Shown here piece by piece: positions 44,501 to 56,000 of a stretch of DNA of 64,000 bases. Position 1 is the stretch's first letter. Each line of letters starts with the position of its first letter. The position numbers and the translations under genes were made by a program. The stretch comes from Euglena gracilis. Its lineage: Eukaryota; Euglenida; Euglenophyceae; Euglenales. The notes under the pieces are model-generated. The model was not told the origin of the DNA and did no database searches. It was given only the letters and a program-made list of their open reading frames with translations. Location of the stretch: positions 47,101,291 to 47,165,290 of the forward strand of contig CP154956.1 of NCBI GenBank assembly GCA_039621445.1, read 5' to 3'.

Positions 44501-47500
44501 TGCCCAAGGTCAATATGCTGCAAAATGCACGTGGCAAATTGTGTTCTTCTTGCCTATTCCACCAACCTTTTGAACAAAAGATTGAAGGGTACCCCATCAT
44601 TGGAACCACCCTCTTTTTCCCCTCTCCTGCCCCGTTTTGTGGCCTGGCGTTGCACTCCCAAAAATATCCAACTTCTCGAATCTTTGGATTGAAATCAACT
44701 CGAAGGTTACAGAATGAACGGAACCTCTCCGAAGGAGGGGAGGCTTTGCAAGTGTCTGAGAGGGAGAAGGCAAGGCCCAAAGAAGCAGGGAAAGGATGAG
44801 CCCTGTGCGGTGATTTGGGGGTGGTTGCCTGCCCGGGTATCCGAAACGTACCTGAAACAGGTGTTTTCTTTAAAGACCCCGAAAAAAAAATTGTTTACCC
44901 TTTTTTAAAAAAAATCCCCCAATTCACGCCGAAAAAAAATTGGGCCCGTCCCGCTTCGTTGGGCTGGGCCCAACTTGATTTCAGCGGACCGTCAGAGGGG
45001 GGGGGGGTCCGCAGCCCGGCTGGGAGGTGCTGGCGGGGGAAAAAAAGGCACTGGCTGGCTGGCTGGACCCGGGTTGGGTCCCCTCCAGCTAATGAAGTCC
45101 CTGATGCGAAAAGTGGCATAATCATGGTCATGATGACTGGCTTAGGCGCGACATGAGGATTTGGGGGGGGGCAAGAGTTTGTGTAATGAGAGTGCATGGT
45201 AAAGATTGGGTTCCTCCCTTTGGACGAGGAGAGAGGGCCATATCTGCGAGAGGTGTCTGGATACACTTTAAGGAGGAGTTGGAAGATGGGTCTGGATAGA
45301 CATAAGGTTGAATTGGTCCCTGGGCGCTTCACAGCAAGGGAATGTTGGATTTTCGACATAACAATGTCCAAAAACAAAATTATTTGCTGATTTCTTCCTG
45401 GGCAGTCTCCGCTGTTGTCAGTCGCGTGAAATGCATTCCGCCATCCCAGAGGAGAGCAGCGCCCCAGCCCCACAGCATGAAGTGGGTGGTCTTCACCACG
45501 TTGTGGTTGTGGGGCTGGGCCAGCGTGACCCGCAGCGCCAGCAGCGTCGACGAGTTGACGAACTTCACCCCATGGTACACCACGTGCTCCCGCCGCGGCG
45601 TTGGCAGGCCCAGGAGGGGGAGCAGGTTGCCTGCCAAGGAACCCAGGCGGCGGCACTGCGTGAGAGGTTCGGGTCACAGACTGACCGGAGTCCTTATGCG
45701 TGGCTGGAGGATTCATGGGACTCCCCACACCCTTCCGCCACTGATGGCAGGGCCCGCCAGGGTTCGATATAAGGGCAGGTGGGGGGGGTCAGACCATTAC
45801 ATTGCTTACTGACCCCGGGGGGGGGGGGTCACTTTCCACTTTCAAAAAACCAGTCAGTCACATTTCAAAGACCAGTCACCCACTTCCCATCCTCCCCCAG
45901 GGGGGGGGGGTCAGTCACTTTGGCCACCTGGCCAAAAAATGGCCAAAAATCAAAGGATTTTGGTCAAAACCCCCCAAAAATGTCCAGCGCTGTGTGGCCA
46001 TGTTCGGCCAATCCTAGCCAATCCCCCCCCCCCCCCGAGGAGGTGGGGTCCGGAGCCAAAACCCAGTCAGTCACCCTTGGGGTCGGACACACCAAAAGCA
46101 ATGGTATGGGTCGAACCTCCTCCGGTCCAAGGGGGACAACCACCCCCACCTGAACAGTGGCGCGGTCCAGGGGACCGGTTTTCGGTTGGCACAAAGTGCT
46201 GTGTCGAAAGATTTTGCCCCCCAAAAAACGGCCAAAAGTGTCACCTTTTTGGGCAAAACTTGTGAAAATGCAAAAAAAAAATCGGCACAGAGTGCCAGGA
46301 AGGAAAAATTTACACTTTGGGGGGTTCCAGGTACAGTACCCACTGGGTAGGTCCAGACACCACCTTGGCAAGCAGGGGTGGCAGACGCCCTGCTCCGGTC
46401 TAGGGGAGGGGAGCAGGGGGGACACCCCCCCACCTAAAACCCCGTGCACGTAGATCAAACCCTGGGCACCGAGGCACGGTCCCCATCCAGGGCCTGGGAG
46501 CCGTCCGGCGGGCCCCAGCCAGCCGCCCCTGGATGTCATACGCCAGGAGGTACGAGTTGAAGGAGAAGGCGAACACGGTGTAGCCCGGCCACACCGCGGC
46601 GGGGCGGTGGACGGGCACCGAGAACCCACGCAGGGCCCGGCGGCTCCGGCCGACGGGCGCGTCACAATTCACAATGTAGAATGGAGTGGAAAGGCAGGGG
46701 GGAGGATCTTTGACTGCTACCATACATCAGGGGTGGAACCTTTCCATTGAGGCGCCACCTTGTTATGCGCTCTCCTGACCCACAATGGTCCGGCCTAATT
46801 CAGCCAACAGCCCTGCCACCGCCGGGGGGGGGGGGGGAGGCTCAGACCTAAACACCTACTCCTCAAAAACTGACCTAACCATTGCCATCCCCATAGGAGT
46901 TGGTAAAGTTGGCTAAATGAATGTGTGGCTCCACCCCCCCCAGTATCCTGCAAGAAACCTCCAGGACCCATTGCCGGCCGCTGCCAGCCGGTCCCTGCCC
47001 AGTGGCCGCAACGTCTCCATGTCCTCGTTGTCCAGCGGGTTGGACAGCCAGTCCGTCAGGCACGGGGAGGTGCCGTTCAGCGCCAGCGCCCACTCCTCCT
47101 CGTCCTCATCCCCGGCGCCGTCGTCAGTGGCGGCCGGAGGCCCGGCGGCAGAGGGCGGTGGAGCCACAGGAGCTGCCACGGGGGGCCGGGGCTCTGCCAT
47201 CGCCTTCACCAGCTCCAGGTTGGCGGCAGCGATCTCGGCGTCGAGGCCAGGGTGTTTCTAAAGGACCCCGGCTGGACTGGGGGGGTCCAGGGGAGTGGGT
47301 CCCACCGGCTGCCGGGCTGGACCCGGCGGGCACCGTGAAACATAGGCAAAAAAAAGCCCGAATTCAGCTGGGTTGGGCATTTTTGCAGGATTTTTGGGTG
47401 AAAACCCCAAAAACCCTTAAACAAGGCCATTTTTGGCCATTTTTTTTGGCCATTTTTGACCCCCTTCTTCAAAGAACTTTCGGTCCAAATTTTTGGCTGT

Positions 47501-47735
47501 AAAAGATTTATTACCGCTTGACCGGGGGGCTTCCAAGTCTGGCTGCGAGCTGCTGACTGGAAAAAAGGTGATGGCTGGATGGATGGACCACCCCCCAGGG
47601 ATAGGGGGGGAGGGGGGTCCACCTTAAGAAACTCCTTGGCCGAGGTAGCGGACCCCGAGGCCCAGGACAAGCAGCAGGGCCACCGTCAGGATGACGAGGC
47701 GGATCAGCCCTGTGCTCCGTGCCGATGGCAGGAGA
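41600..47735 (-). CDS. Membrane-anchored arylsulfotransferase-like protein
   Basis: Arylsulfotransferase-family beta-propeller proteins move sulfate between phenols in bacteria; eukaryotic members are mostly uncharacterised. Exons, 5' to 3': 47642 to about 47735, about 46985-47242, 46535 to about 46645, about 45435-45637, about 44100-44225, about 43905-43975, 43709 to about 43850, about 43450-43598, about 42950-43070, about 42435-42670, about 41890-42030, possibly 41610-41690. The first encodes a signal anchor (TGLIRLVILTVALLLVLGLG), the second an Ala/Pro/acidic stem. Propeller motifs: PGYTVFAFSFNSYLLAYD, NKYATFHHDVDYSHGG, YDAFYEVTETGAIVWEWD, KKDCIDWMHGNTVYWDFEDD, FFKIDRRTRRRLWGIGRMG, HAHSVDKQGGRRFMLYDN, DNLPNGNVLGTFPQG and SLVEVSRAGEVVWELR. 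His residues in FHHDV and DWMHGN sit where the family has conserved ones. At least three introns are nonconventional. The start Met was not found. Confidence 0.8.
44840..45090 (+). repeat. CAGCGGACC/GCTGGCTGG dispersed repeat, copy
   Basis: CTTCGTTGGGCTGGGCCCAA, TTGATTTCAGCGGACC, CCCGGCTGGGAGGTGCTGG and CTGGCTGGCTGGACC. It lies in an intron of the arylsulfotransferase-like gene. Confidence 0.75.
45792..46105 (+). repeat. TCAGTCAC dispersed repeat, copy A
   Basis: Starts ACATTGCTTACTGACCCC, ends GGGGTCGGACACACCAAAAG-CAATGGT; body has CACTTTCCACTTTCAAAAAA, CAGTCACTTTGGCCAC, ATCAAAGGATTTTGG. It lies in the intron between the exons at 45637 and 46535. Confidence 0.85.
47270..47600 (+). repeat. 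CAGCGGACC/GCTGGCTGG dispersed repeat, copy
   Basis: GCCCGAATTCAGCTGGGTTG, GACCCCCTTCTTCAAAGAAC, GATGGCTGGATGGATGGACC. It lies in the intron after the signal-anchor exon. Confidence 0.75.
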
Positions 47736-47754
47736 GGCCACACACTGTGACAAG

Positions 47755-47757
<3 letters not shown>

Positions 47758-47826
<69 letters not shown>
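47758..47826. repeat. (TC)n array
   Basis: About 34 TC units. Confidence 0.98.
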
Positions 47827-47828
<2 letters not shown>

Positions 47829-47974
47829 GGTTGGAAAACTTAACCCCCCCTTATAAACCAGGTTTTGAATAGTGCTGAGCTCTTAATAAGCGTGCACCCA
47901 CCCCTTCATTGACCCCCCCCATATAAACCGGCCCACTCCATGGAGGTCTTTTGACTGAGATGCAAGGGTTTTGT

Positions 47975-48690
47975 GCTCGAAACGGGGCGCCGGGGGGTCG
48001 AAAAACGCTCATTTTTGGCTCAAAAAACACCCTTTTCGGGTCCAGGAGGCCAAAGAACATCGTTTCGGGCAAAAAAATTTTTGATTTTTTTCGACTTTTT
48101 TGACCCTGATGACCCTAAGTCCATTGGTTTCGGGCCCAAAGCAGGGCGCTGGCGGGTCGAAAAACGCTCATTTTCGGCTCAAAAACAGTTTTTCTGGGTC
48201 CGGGAGGCGAAAAAACATCGTTTCGGGCAAAAAAAATTTTCGATTTTTTTCGACTTTTTTGACCCGGCTAACGGCCAAGTCGGACAGTGGGAAAAGTGTA
48301 CAAAACGGCCATCTGTGCCGAAAACGGCCGTATCTCGGCCTAGGCAGGGACTTGCGGGGAAATCAAAATACCAGTAGATGGGGCGTTCCAAGGGCTTCAA
48401 ATTAGGTCTCTGGACATTTCCTTTGATTTGGCTTCATTTTGGAGATATTTTGAAAATTGACCGAAATGGCAGAGATTTTTTGGCCGAAATGGCAGAGTCC
48501 AAAGGGGGGGGGGCTTATCCAGGGGGGGGCGGGTAAATCCTACCGAGTTTGGACCCCTTCGCGCGTGAATAACTCGGGCCTGGCGGGGAGTTGGGGGTCA
48601 AACCAGCGACTGAAAAAAAAAATTCGGGAACGGAGCCGGGATCATGGTGATAATCCGCCGGTTCCCGTGGCCCCGAGGGGGGGGGAGGGG
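47975..48690. repeat. CGAAACGATG-type dispersed repeat, partly duplicated, plus GGAACGGAGCCGGGAT unit
   Basis: GGGTCGAAAAACGCTCATTT followed by AACATCGTTTCGGGCAAAAA occurs twice in tandem (about 47985-48110 and 48140-48265). At 48600-48670 lies GGAACGGAGCCGGGATCATG with TCCGCCGGTTCCCG. Matches 23560-24020 in rearranged order. Confidence 0.8.
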
Positions 48691-48739
48691 GGGAGGGGGG
48701 GGTTTTCCCCCAGGGCTCTTACCCATAAAGGGATAAGAG

Positions 48740-49090
48740 CTCAGCGACCCCCCCCCACCTATAAACCCCCCTCAGGCCGACCAACCAAACCGGGACCAAT
48801 AAACCCCCCCCCTTCGGGGAAGAAAAATGAAAGCCAGGGGACGATTTTTTCGGCCGCAAACCACCCAAAAACTGATTTTTTGGCAATTTTTTGACACCTA
48901 CCGTCATCAAAAATGCCATTTTTGACCAAATTTGCCAAAAATTGCCAATTTGGGGGGTTTTGGGGTCATATTGGGGGGGGGTCAAATTCACCAACAATTC
49001 CGGGACCTATAAACCCCCCACCCCCCTTCGGCCGACCAACCAAACCGGATCCATTAAACCCCGGGGGTTTATAAGTGGGGGGGTTTACTC
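48740..49090. repeat. TATAAACCCCCC dispersed repeat
   Basis: ACCTATAAACCCCCC with GGCCGACCAACCAAACCGGG occurs near both ends, and the unit closes with CCGGGGGTTTATAAGTGGGG, so the termini are complementary. Related ends lie at 47838, 61160-61260 and 24358. Confidence 0.75.
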
Positions 49091-49099
49091 GTATCAATG

Positions 49100-49798
49100 G
49101 TCAAATTGTGTAAAACCGCCGAAATCCACTCCTTTGCGTGCTGAAGGAGCAAATCACCCCCATTTTGCGTGTAAATACATATTCAAGAAGCAAATCTGTT
49201 CTCTGGGGTCATTAAAAACTCTGTGCTCTCCTGGGAATGGATAGGCAACGTTAGCTGGGCATCTCTCGACCAACAGTGTCACATTCTGCTTGGTGCCGCC
49301 AAAGAGTTGATGCAACCACAGGTGCAGCGGGCAACACTGACGAATCTGTGGAGAATGGAGTTACATTGATGGGCCACCAGGGTGTGCGCGCGTGAGGCAC
49401 TATTGATAGCAGGTGACCCCCTCCCTCCAATGACCACACAACACAATTAAATGTTCGGGCTACCTCAGAATGGATTTGGCATTTCTGCAGCATTCAGGGC
49501 ATTCGACCTTCAGGCCGTTGCCGGCATGTGACGCCACTCCATTCCCGCCATAATGATTAGCAGCAAGTGATCATTCATTCCATGAGTAGTCATCCCTGCT
49601 CCAAATGATCTTGCGGCACAAACATTCTGAATATCAACCCAGTTGCCTGCAACGCATCAAACAATCCCAGCACTGGAGTCAGCAGCGAGCAGAGACTGGT
49701 GCCCCTTTGCAGCCAGTCAGCCTGCGACGGGGAAGTGAGGCGGCAGGCGTGCTGTCCCCGGCGGTCCGCCAGGGCAGGCAGTTCGGCCAGCCCCGCCC
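49100..49798. other. Spacer between the SUMO ligase stop and the next gene
   Basis: No exon-like segment. It should hold the 3' untranslated region of the gene ending at 49799 and the 5' region of the arylsulfotransferase-like gene. Confidence 0.4.
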
Positions 49799-52432
49799 TC
49801 ACAGGTCCAAATCCCCGAGCAGTTCGTTGTCCAGCTGGGCCCGAAGCGTATCGGCGGCGGCGGGTGGCGGGGCGGCCGGGACGGTTGGTGCGGCCGGGGC
49901 GGTCGGCGCGGTGGGGGCCGTGGGGGCGGGCGACGGCGCGGGGGCGGCGGCGGGTTTGGGCGGCGTGGGGGGGAGCGGCGGGGCGGCGGGGCGAGCGGGC
50001 CCCGGGTGCACCGCGGGCAGGGCGGTTCCCATCCACCCTTCTGCGCTGGGAATGAGCGGAAGAGTGTGCTGGAGGGAAAAGGGGGGGTCCTTTTGTGCAA
50101 AAAAAAGTCGCGACTTCTGTCTTCCAACATTTGTTGTTGGGTTCCTTCCAGTTTCCTGGTGCGGTCATCCGAATTGCTGGGTCCCATGCCTTTCGGTGGC
50201 TCTTTTTTTGCTTCTGGCTAAAGGCGACTGTCTTCACGGTGGCAACTGATGCTGGAAGAAAGGGGCCAAACCCCACACCCACCACCGCCCATGACCACCC
50301 GGGGATTTCCCGGTCCATGTGCAGCCCTGACTGTGGCGGCCGGCATCATCGGCATCATGGGCGGCATCATCGAGGCCATCATGGGGTTGTAGTACGGCAT
50401 GAAGGGCATGCCGGGGATGGGCATGGGGATGGCACGCACGGCCAGGGCCGAGGGAAGGACGCGCCTCGCCCCGCCGGCAGAGGACCCGAGGGAAGTGAAT
50501 GATGGGTTCCTTTCGGCCCTGCGCGTGGGGAAGAAGCCGGCAGCGGCCGGATCCGGCACCGGAGCCGGGGCCGGCGCTGGGGCAGCGGAGGGCGGGGGCG
50601 GGGGCTTCGGCTTCGGAGGCGGCTGGCCGGCAGCGTCCGGGTCGCCTTTCCGCCGCTTCCTGCCCCCGCGGGTGCGCTTCTTGACCCCTGCGGCAGACAA
50701 AATGAGCCTTATTTGATGTGTGCATGCGACGGGGGGTTGGGTTTCAGACTGTCTCTTCCAAAGACAGTCTATGATTATATCCACTCCATTCAAAAAAAAT
50801 ACGCAAAAACAACTTGTGGGCATGAAAAATCTGGGTTTTCTGGAATTTTTGAGACTTGATAAACATGGTAAATTTCAAGATATACCAATTTACACAAAGC
50901 AGGAGGCACTGAAGGAATTTTGTTTCTGTTTTTCTAGAACTCTAATAATGATGATTTTTTGGGGCCCGTTCGGTCAAAAAAAAATCAAAAGAAGAGATCC
51001 ACCAAAAGACCCCCCCCCTGTAATTTTTCAAGCAAGGGACGCAAAATTAAGGCCCAGGTCTTATTTGGGGGGGGTATGTGAAATTGCGAGTTTACACCTG
51101 CCCCGGGGGCGTCTTCTGCCTCCTCCTCATCGTCGTCAGCGGCGTCATTGCCAGGGACTGGTGAGCTGCTGGGGGCGCAGCCCGGAGCGTCCGCCGTGGC
51201 CAGGGATGACGAAGCCGTGCCGTCCGGGGAGGCCGTCACCGCCGCCGCCAGGCTCCCTTTTAAAACCCCCGGGGGGGGGGGGAAAGAGGAGAGGGGCCTG
51301 GTGCGAGACCCTGGGGGGGGGGGGGCGGCCCCCAAATTTCGGACCGGATACGCATCTACGGCATTTCCCAAAAAATTCTCGGCACTTCACACCAAAACCT
51401 CTCCCCTCCAGGAGGGTGGCCCAGGACCCACCCACCCCCCCCCAGGGGGAGTCTTCTAAGTTCAAAAGAAGCCCGGCCGCCGCCACTCCGGTCCCACTTG
51501 GCGCCTCGGCCTCTGGCCCTGCGCCCGACTTGTCGCCCGCCATCTTCTTCGTGAACTTCACTGCGGCCAGGACAGCATTGGCAGCCAACGGACGCCAAGG
51601 CAACACACACCGTAGTAGGGCTGGGCCTTGGTCAGGCTGTCCGCCATCTCGGAGGGGCGGTGGGGGGTCAGCTCGTCGTAGAGCTTCGCCCCGAGCCCCA
51701 AGTCCGGGAAGAGAAGGCTGAGAATGGGCTTCGGGGTCAGCAGCAGCTCGTCTCGGGTCACGCCAATCAACTGGGAGGGGGCATGGAGGACATTAGCCCA
51801 TTTGTGACAATCGGGTGACTTGCACCCCCTCATTCATGCCAAATTGGCTTGGGGCTTGAGTGCAATTCTGCAGAAAGTGGGACCACGCAATGCACCTTCT
51901 GCTGGCAGGCTGGGAAACGCTTCTTGAGCCACTTTTCGTGGTTCTCGCTGAACAACTTCCCCCAATCCACTTCCGACTCGGCAGCTGAAGAAAAGGGATG
52001 AAACTGTCCTGGAAATTATTACGTCACAAAAGCAAAATGCAATACCTTTTTTTAAAAAAACCACTAATCCACAAAGAATATAAGAAAAAAATACGTAATC
52101 TGTGAGTTCTTGAGAACATGTTGAGTATTCACCCTGCCACCAAAAACCTGAGTGTGTGTGTGTGTCTGTGTGTCTGTGTGTCTGTGTGTCTGTGTGTCTG
52201 TGTGTGTGTGTGTGTGTGGGTGGGTGCGTGGGTGTGTGGGTGGGGGGGGGGGTGTGGGGGGGTGGGGGGGAGGGGGGGTGGGAGGGTGGGTGTGTGTGGG
52301 TGGGGTGGGGTGGGTGGGGGGGTGTGTGGGTGGGTGGGTGGGTGGGTGTGTGGGTGGGTGGGTGGGTGGGTGGGTGGGAGGGCGTGCGTGCGTGTGGGCG
52401 TGCGTGCGTGCGTGCGTGAGTGCGTGCGTGTG

Positions 52433-52463
<31 letters not shown>

Positions 52464-52524
52464 ATGCGTGCGCGCGCGCGGTGTGTGTGTGTGGGGGTGT
52501 GTGTGTGTGTGTGTGTGTGTGTGT

Positions 52525-52555
<31 letters not shown>

Positions 52556-52622
52556 TGTGTGTGGTGTGTGTGTGTTGTGTGTGTGTGTTGTGTGTGTGTG
52601 TGGGTGTGTGTGGTGTGTGTGT

Positions 52623-52659
<37 letters not shown>

Positions 52660-52955
52660 TGTTTGTGTGTGTGGTGTTGTGGTGTTTTGTGTGTGTTGTG
52701 TTTGTGTGGGCGTGTGTTGTGTGTGTTGTGTGTGTGTTGTGTGTGTGGTGTGTGGGGGGTGGGTGGGTGGGTGGGTGGTGGGTGGTGGGTGGTGGGTGGG
52801 TGGTGTGGGTGGGTGTGTGGTGGTGTGTGGGTGTGTGGGTGGGTGGGTGGGTGTGTGCGTGGTGTGTGTGTGGGTGCGTGCGTGCGTGCGTGCATGCGTG
52901 CGTGCGTGTTTGCGTGCGTGCGTGCGTGCGTGCGTGCATGCGTGCGTGCGTGCGC

Positions 52956-53022
<67 letters not shown>

Positions 53023-53038
53023 TGTGTGTGTGTGGTGT

Positions 53039-53074
<36 letters not shown>

Positions 53075-56000
53075 GTTGTGTCTGTGTGTGTGTGTGTGTT
53101 GTGTGTGTGTGTGCGTTGTGTGTGTGTTGTGTGTGTGTTGTGTGTGTGTGTGTTGTGTGTGTGTGTGTGTTGTTTGTGTGTGTGTGTGTTTGTTGTTTGT
53201 GTTGTGTGTGTGTGAGTGCGCGTGTGTGTGTGTGTTTGTGTGTTGTGTGTGTGGGTGTGGGTGTGGTGGTGTGTGTGGGTGGGTGGGGGGGGGGTGGGTG
53301 GGGAGGGTGGGTGGGGGGTGTGTGTGTGTGGTCGCCCCAGAGGGGCACCCCATTCTGCAACTGCACACCTTCGACGTCCACTTCCTCCACTTTGACCGTG
53401 GGCAACGTACTCCAATCGAAAGGCAGCTCTGGTGCCTCGTCGTCGATGACGTCCTGAAGGGGGGAGATTCAGAGACCTCTGCCGGGAATCTGAAAGACCT
53501 CCAGCAACGGTTGGAGATGCAACAAGACACCTCAAACTATCAATGCAAAAAAAAAAACAACAAAAATGCAAAAAAAATGCCAAAAAATGCAAAATGAAAA
53601 TCATGAATTAGTTCCCTTAGAACTACTGTGGGTTGTACACCCCTACTAAATAACTTGGTATTGACCTGAAGCTTTGCATGCCAAAATAATTTTGCAGGGG
53701 GGGGGCGAAAAATACCCGTCCAAATAACTTTGCCCTCTCCCTTCACAAGCAAAAAATGATGCACCTTTTTTTGGGAAAACGAGGAGGTGAGCGCATCTGA
53801 AATGCCATGATGTTGTTGTCCGATGATTATTATCATTATGGTGCAATTATTGATAAAAACAGCATTTGAGAACAAATTGCTTGTAGGAAAAATGGGCAAT
53901 CAGACGATTCATGACTTAGGGTACTGCCCAAATAATTCTGCAGGGGGTGGGGACCAAGATCGGTCCACTAACTTTGCAGGGACGAAATCACTTGGGGGGA
54001 GGGGCTTGGGTTTCAAAAAGTGGGAAAAGGGCAGAATATACCAGAATTTGATTGGGTATAACAAGATCTAAACCCCAAACTAGATCTGGATCAATCCACC
54101 TTTCGTTCCATAAAAAAAAAAACAGAATTTTCTAAGGTCCTGAAGGGCGCTGAACAAATAAAAAAACTTTGGACCAAAATTAGCTAGCAATAATCCTCTT
54201 TGTCCAACACAACAAATTTTGTTTCATCAATAAACAATGGTTAGCCCCAAGGGTGCCCAAGAATTCTGGACTTTCATTTCTGATTTGATTCAAAAGGGGA
54301 GATGATCCAGTTTTAATCATGCAAGTGGATAGAATTGATGGAGAGGTTACACCATTCTGGTGGAGAGGTCTTTTTGCACTTTCTGCTGGTCAAAATTTTT
54401 CATCCGCGCCAGGAAAAAAAATTCCTTATGCGGTGCATATTTTGAACAACCATTCGCACTTTTCCCTAGCAAAAAAAATACACAGAGAAGTTGTGCACTT
54501 TTCAAAAAATATGATAAATCAAAAGGCCATGGAAAATATGGAACACCAAAAGCAAATGAGGTGCACATTTGCACAGTGGCAAAATCAATTGCCCAATTGC
54601 ACACACTAATGTTTCATTCGTTATTTCATTGCATTGAGATGCAACTTAATGCAAAATTAGGGATTCTGGAAGAAGAGCACCCTGAAAAAAAGAGCACCCT
54701 GTAAAAATGCAAACAATGCAAAAAAATGCATGCATTAACATTTTCACTATGCAGAACGATGCAAAACATGCAAAACAATTCAAGGTTCTGCATTTTAAAA
54801 AAAATGAATGCTCTTCAACTTGCATATCCTGAGACGGAAAACACAAGCCATGCTTTGAATTCGGCTTTCGCCTTGGAGCCCTCCGTAATGGCGCACCACG
54901 TGGCGTCCGGCTTGATCTCCACGTTTCTCCATGCAGCCTGAGACGCGGTGGAGGTGTGCCTCGGTCAGTGGCAGAGGAGTTGTTCGGGACCCCGGGCCTA
55001 ACAGGCCAGCTGGGGAGATGTGCTGGGTGGCTGGGGGGGGGGACCCAGCCACAAATTAGCAGAAAACACCCAAACCCAGCCGGGTTGGAATCTGTCAGCG
55101 AAAAATTTGAGGTCCGCAAACCCAAGAAGACACCATTTTTCAACAATATTGACCCTCTTTCCGCAAAATTTTTACACAATCTCGAATTCGTTTCAGCAGA
55201 CCCCTTGGGGGTCCAGAGAGCTGGAGCTGCTGGATAACCCCAGAGGCAAGAAGGTCCCCTCTGTCTCCTAGCCTGGTGGACATCACCTGGACAACTTTGA
55301 GAAGAAGCAAACGAAATCTGGTAAACCCAGAAGGAGTCCTGGCAATGAGGTTGAAAAATAAAACTATTTTGCAGGATTTTGAAAACAACTCTCTTGAGAT
55401 TCTGATATTCCACTTGGGTTTTTTCTTTGATTTCATCTGTATTTTAACTAAGGAACCATCAGGTATCGATATGAAGCAGGTAAGAACAAACCTTGGTTCT
55501 CAACCCTTGTGCAACACACCTCTGCCTTGTTCAGTATGTCCAGGAAATACTTGTCTACATATAAATCCTGCTTCTGCAAGACTTTGTTGCAGACTGGGCA
55601 TCGCCACTCGTCCCCTTGCCGTTTGTCACGCACCTCCTTGTCCTTCTTCTTCTTTCGTTTTCCTGGGGTGGCAGGGGCAACACCAATCAGGAACCACATG
55701 GATGAGCAAAACACCCAAGAAACACAGATGGGGGTAAGATGGGGCATAACAATGAAAAGCATGGCGAAGGGGGGACACCGAGGTTGGTGATGAGGAAAGA
55801 CTCCAGGTCGAAGCACTGGATGTGGCGGCAGTCGAACCCCTTCACTGGGAAGGGAGGATCCCCAGGAAGTGCCCATCCCGAAAAATAATGTTTGCGCAAA
55901 GAACCTCCCCCGAAAGAATGACCAAAGCAGCTGGAACCTTAACATCACAATTACACCACTCTTCTTCCTTCATTCACTTGCATCTGCCTTGCACTTGGAG

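Noticed and set aside
52064-53604. Open frames of 345-491 codons on both strands
   Set aside because: They are translations of TG/CA repeats (His-Thr or Cys-Val runs) and overlap the SUMO ligase exon at 53348-53453 in another frame.
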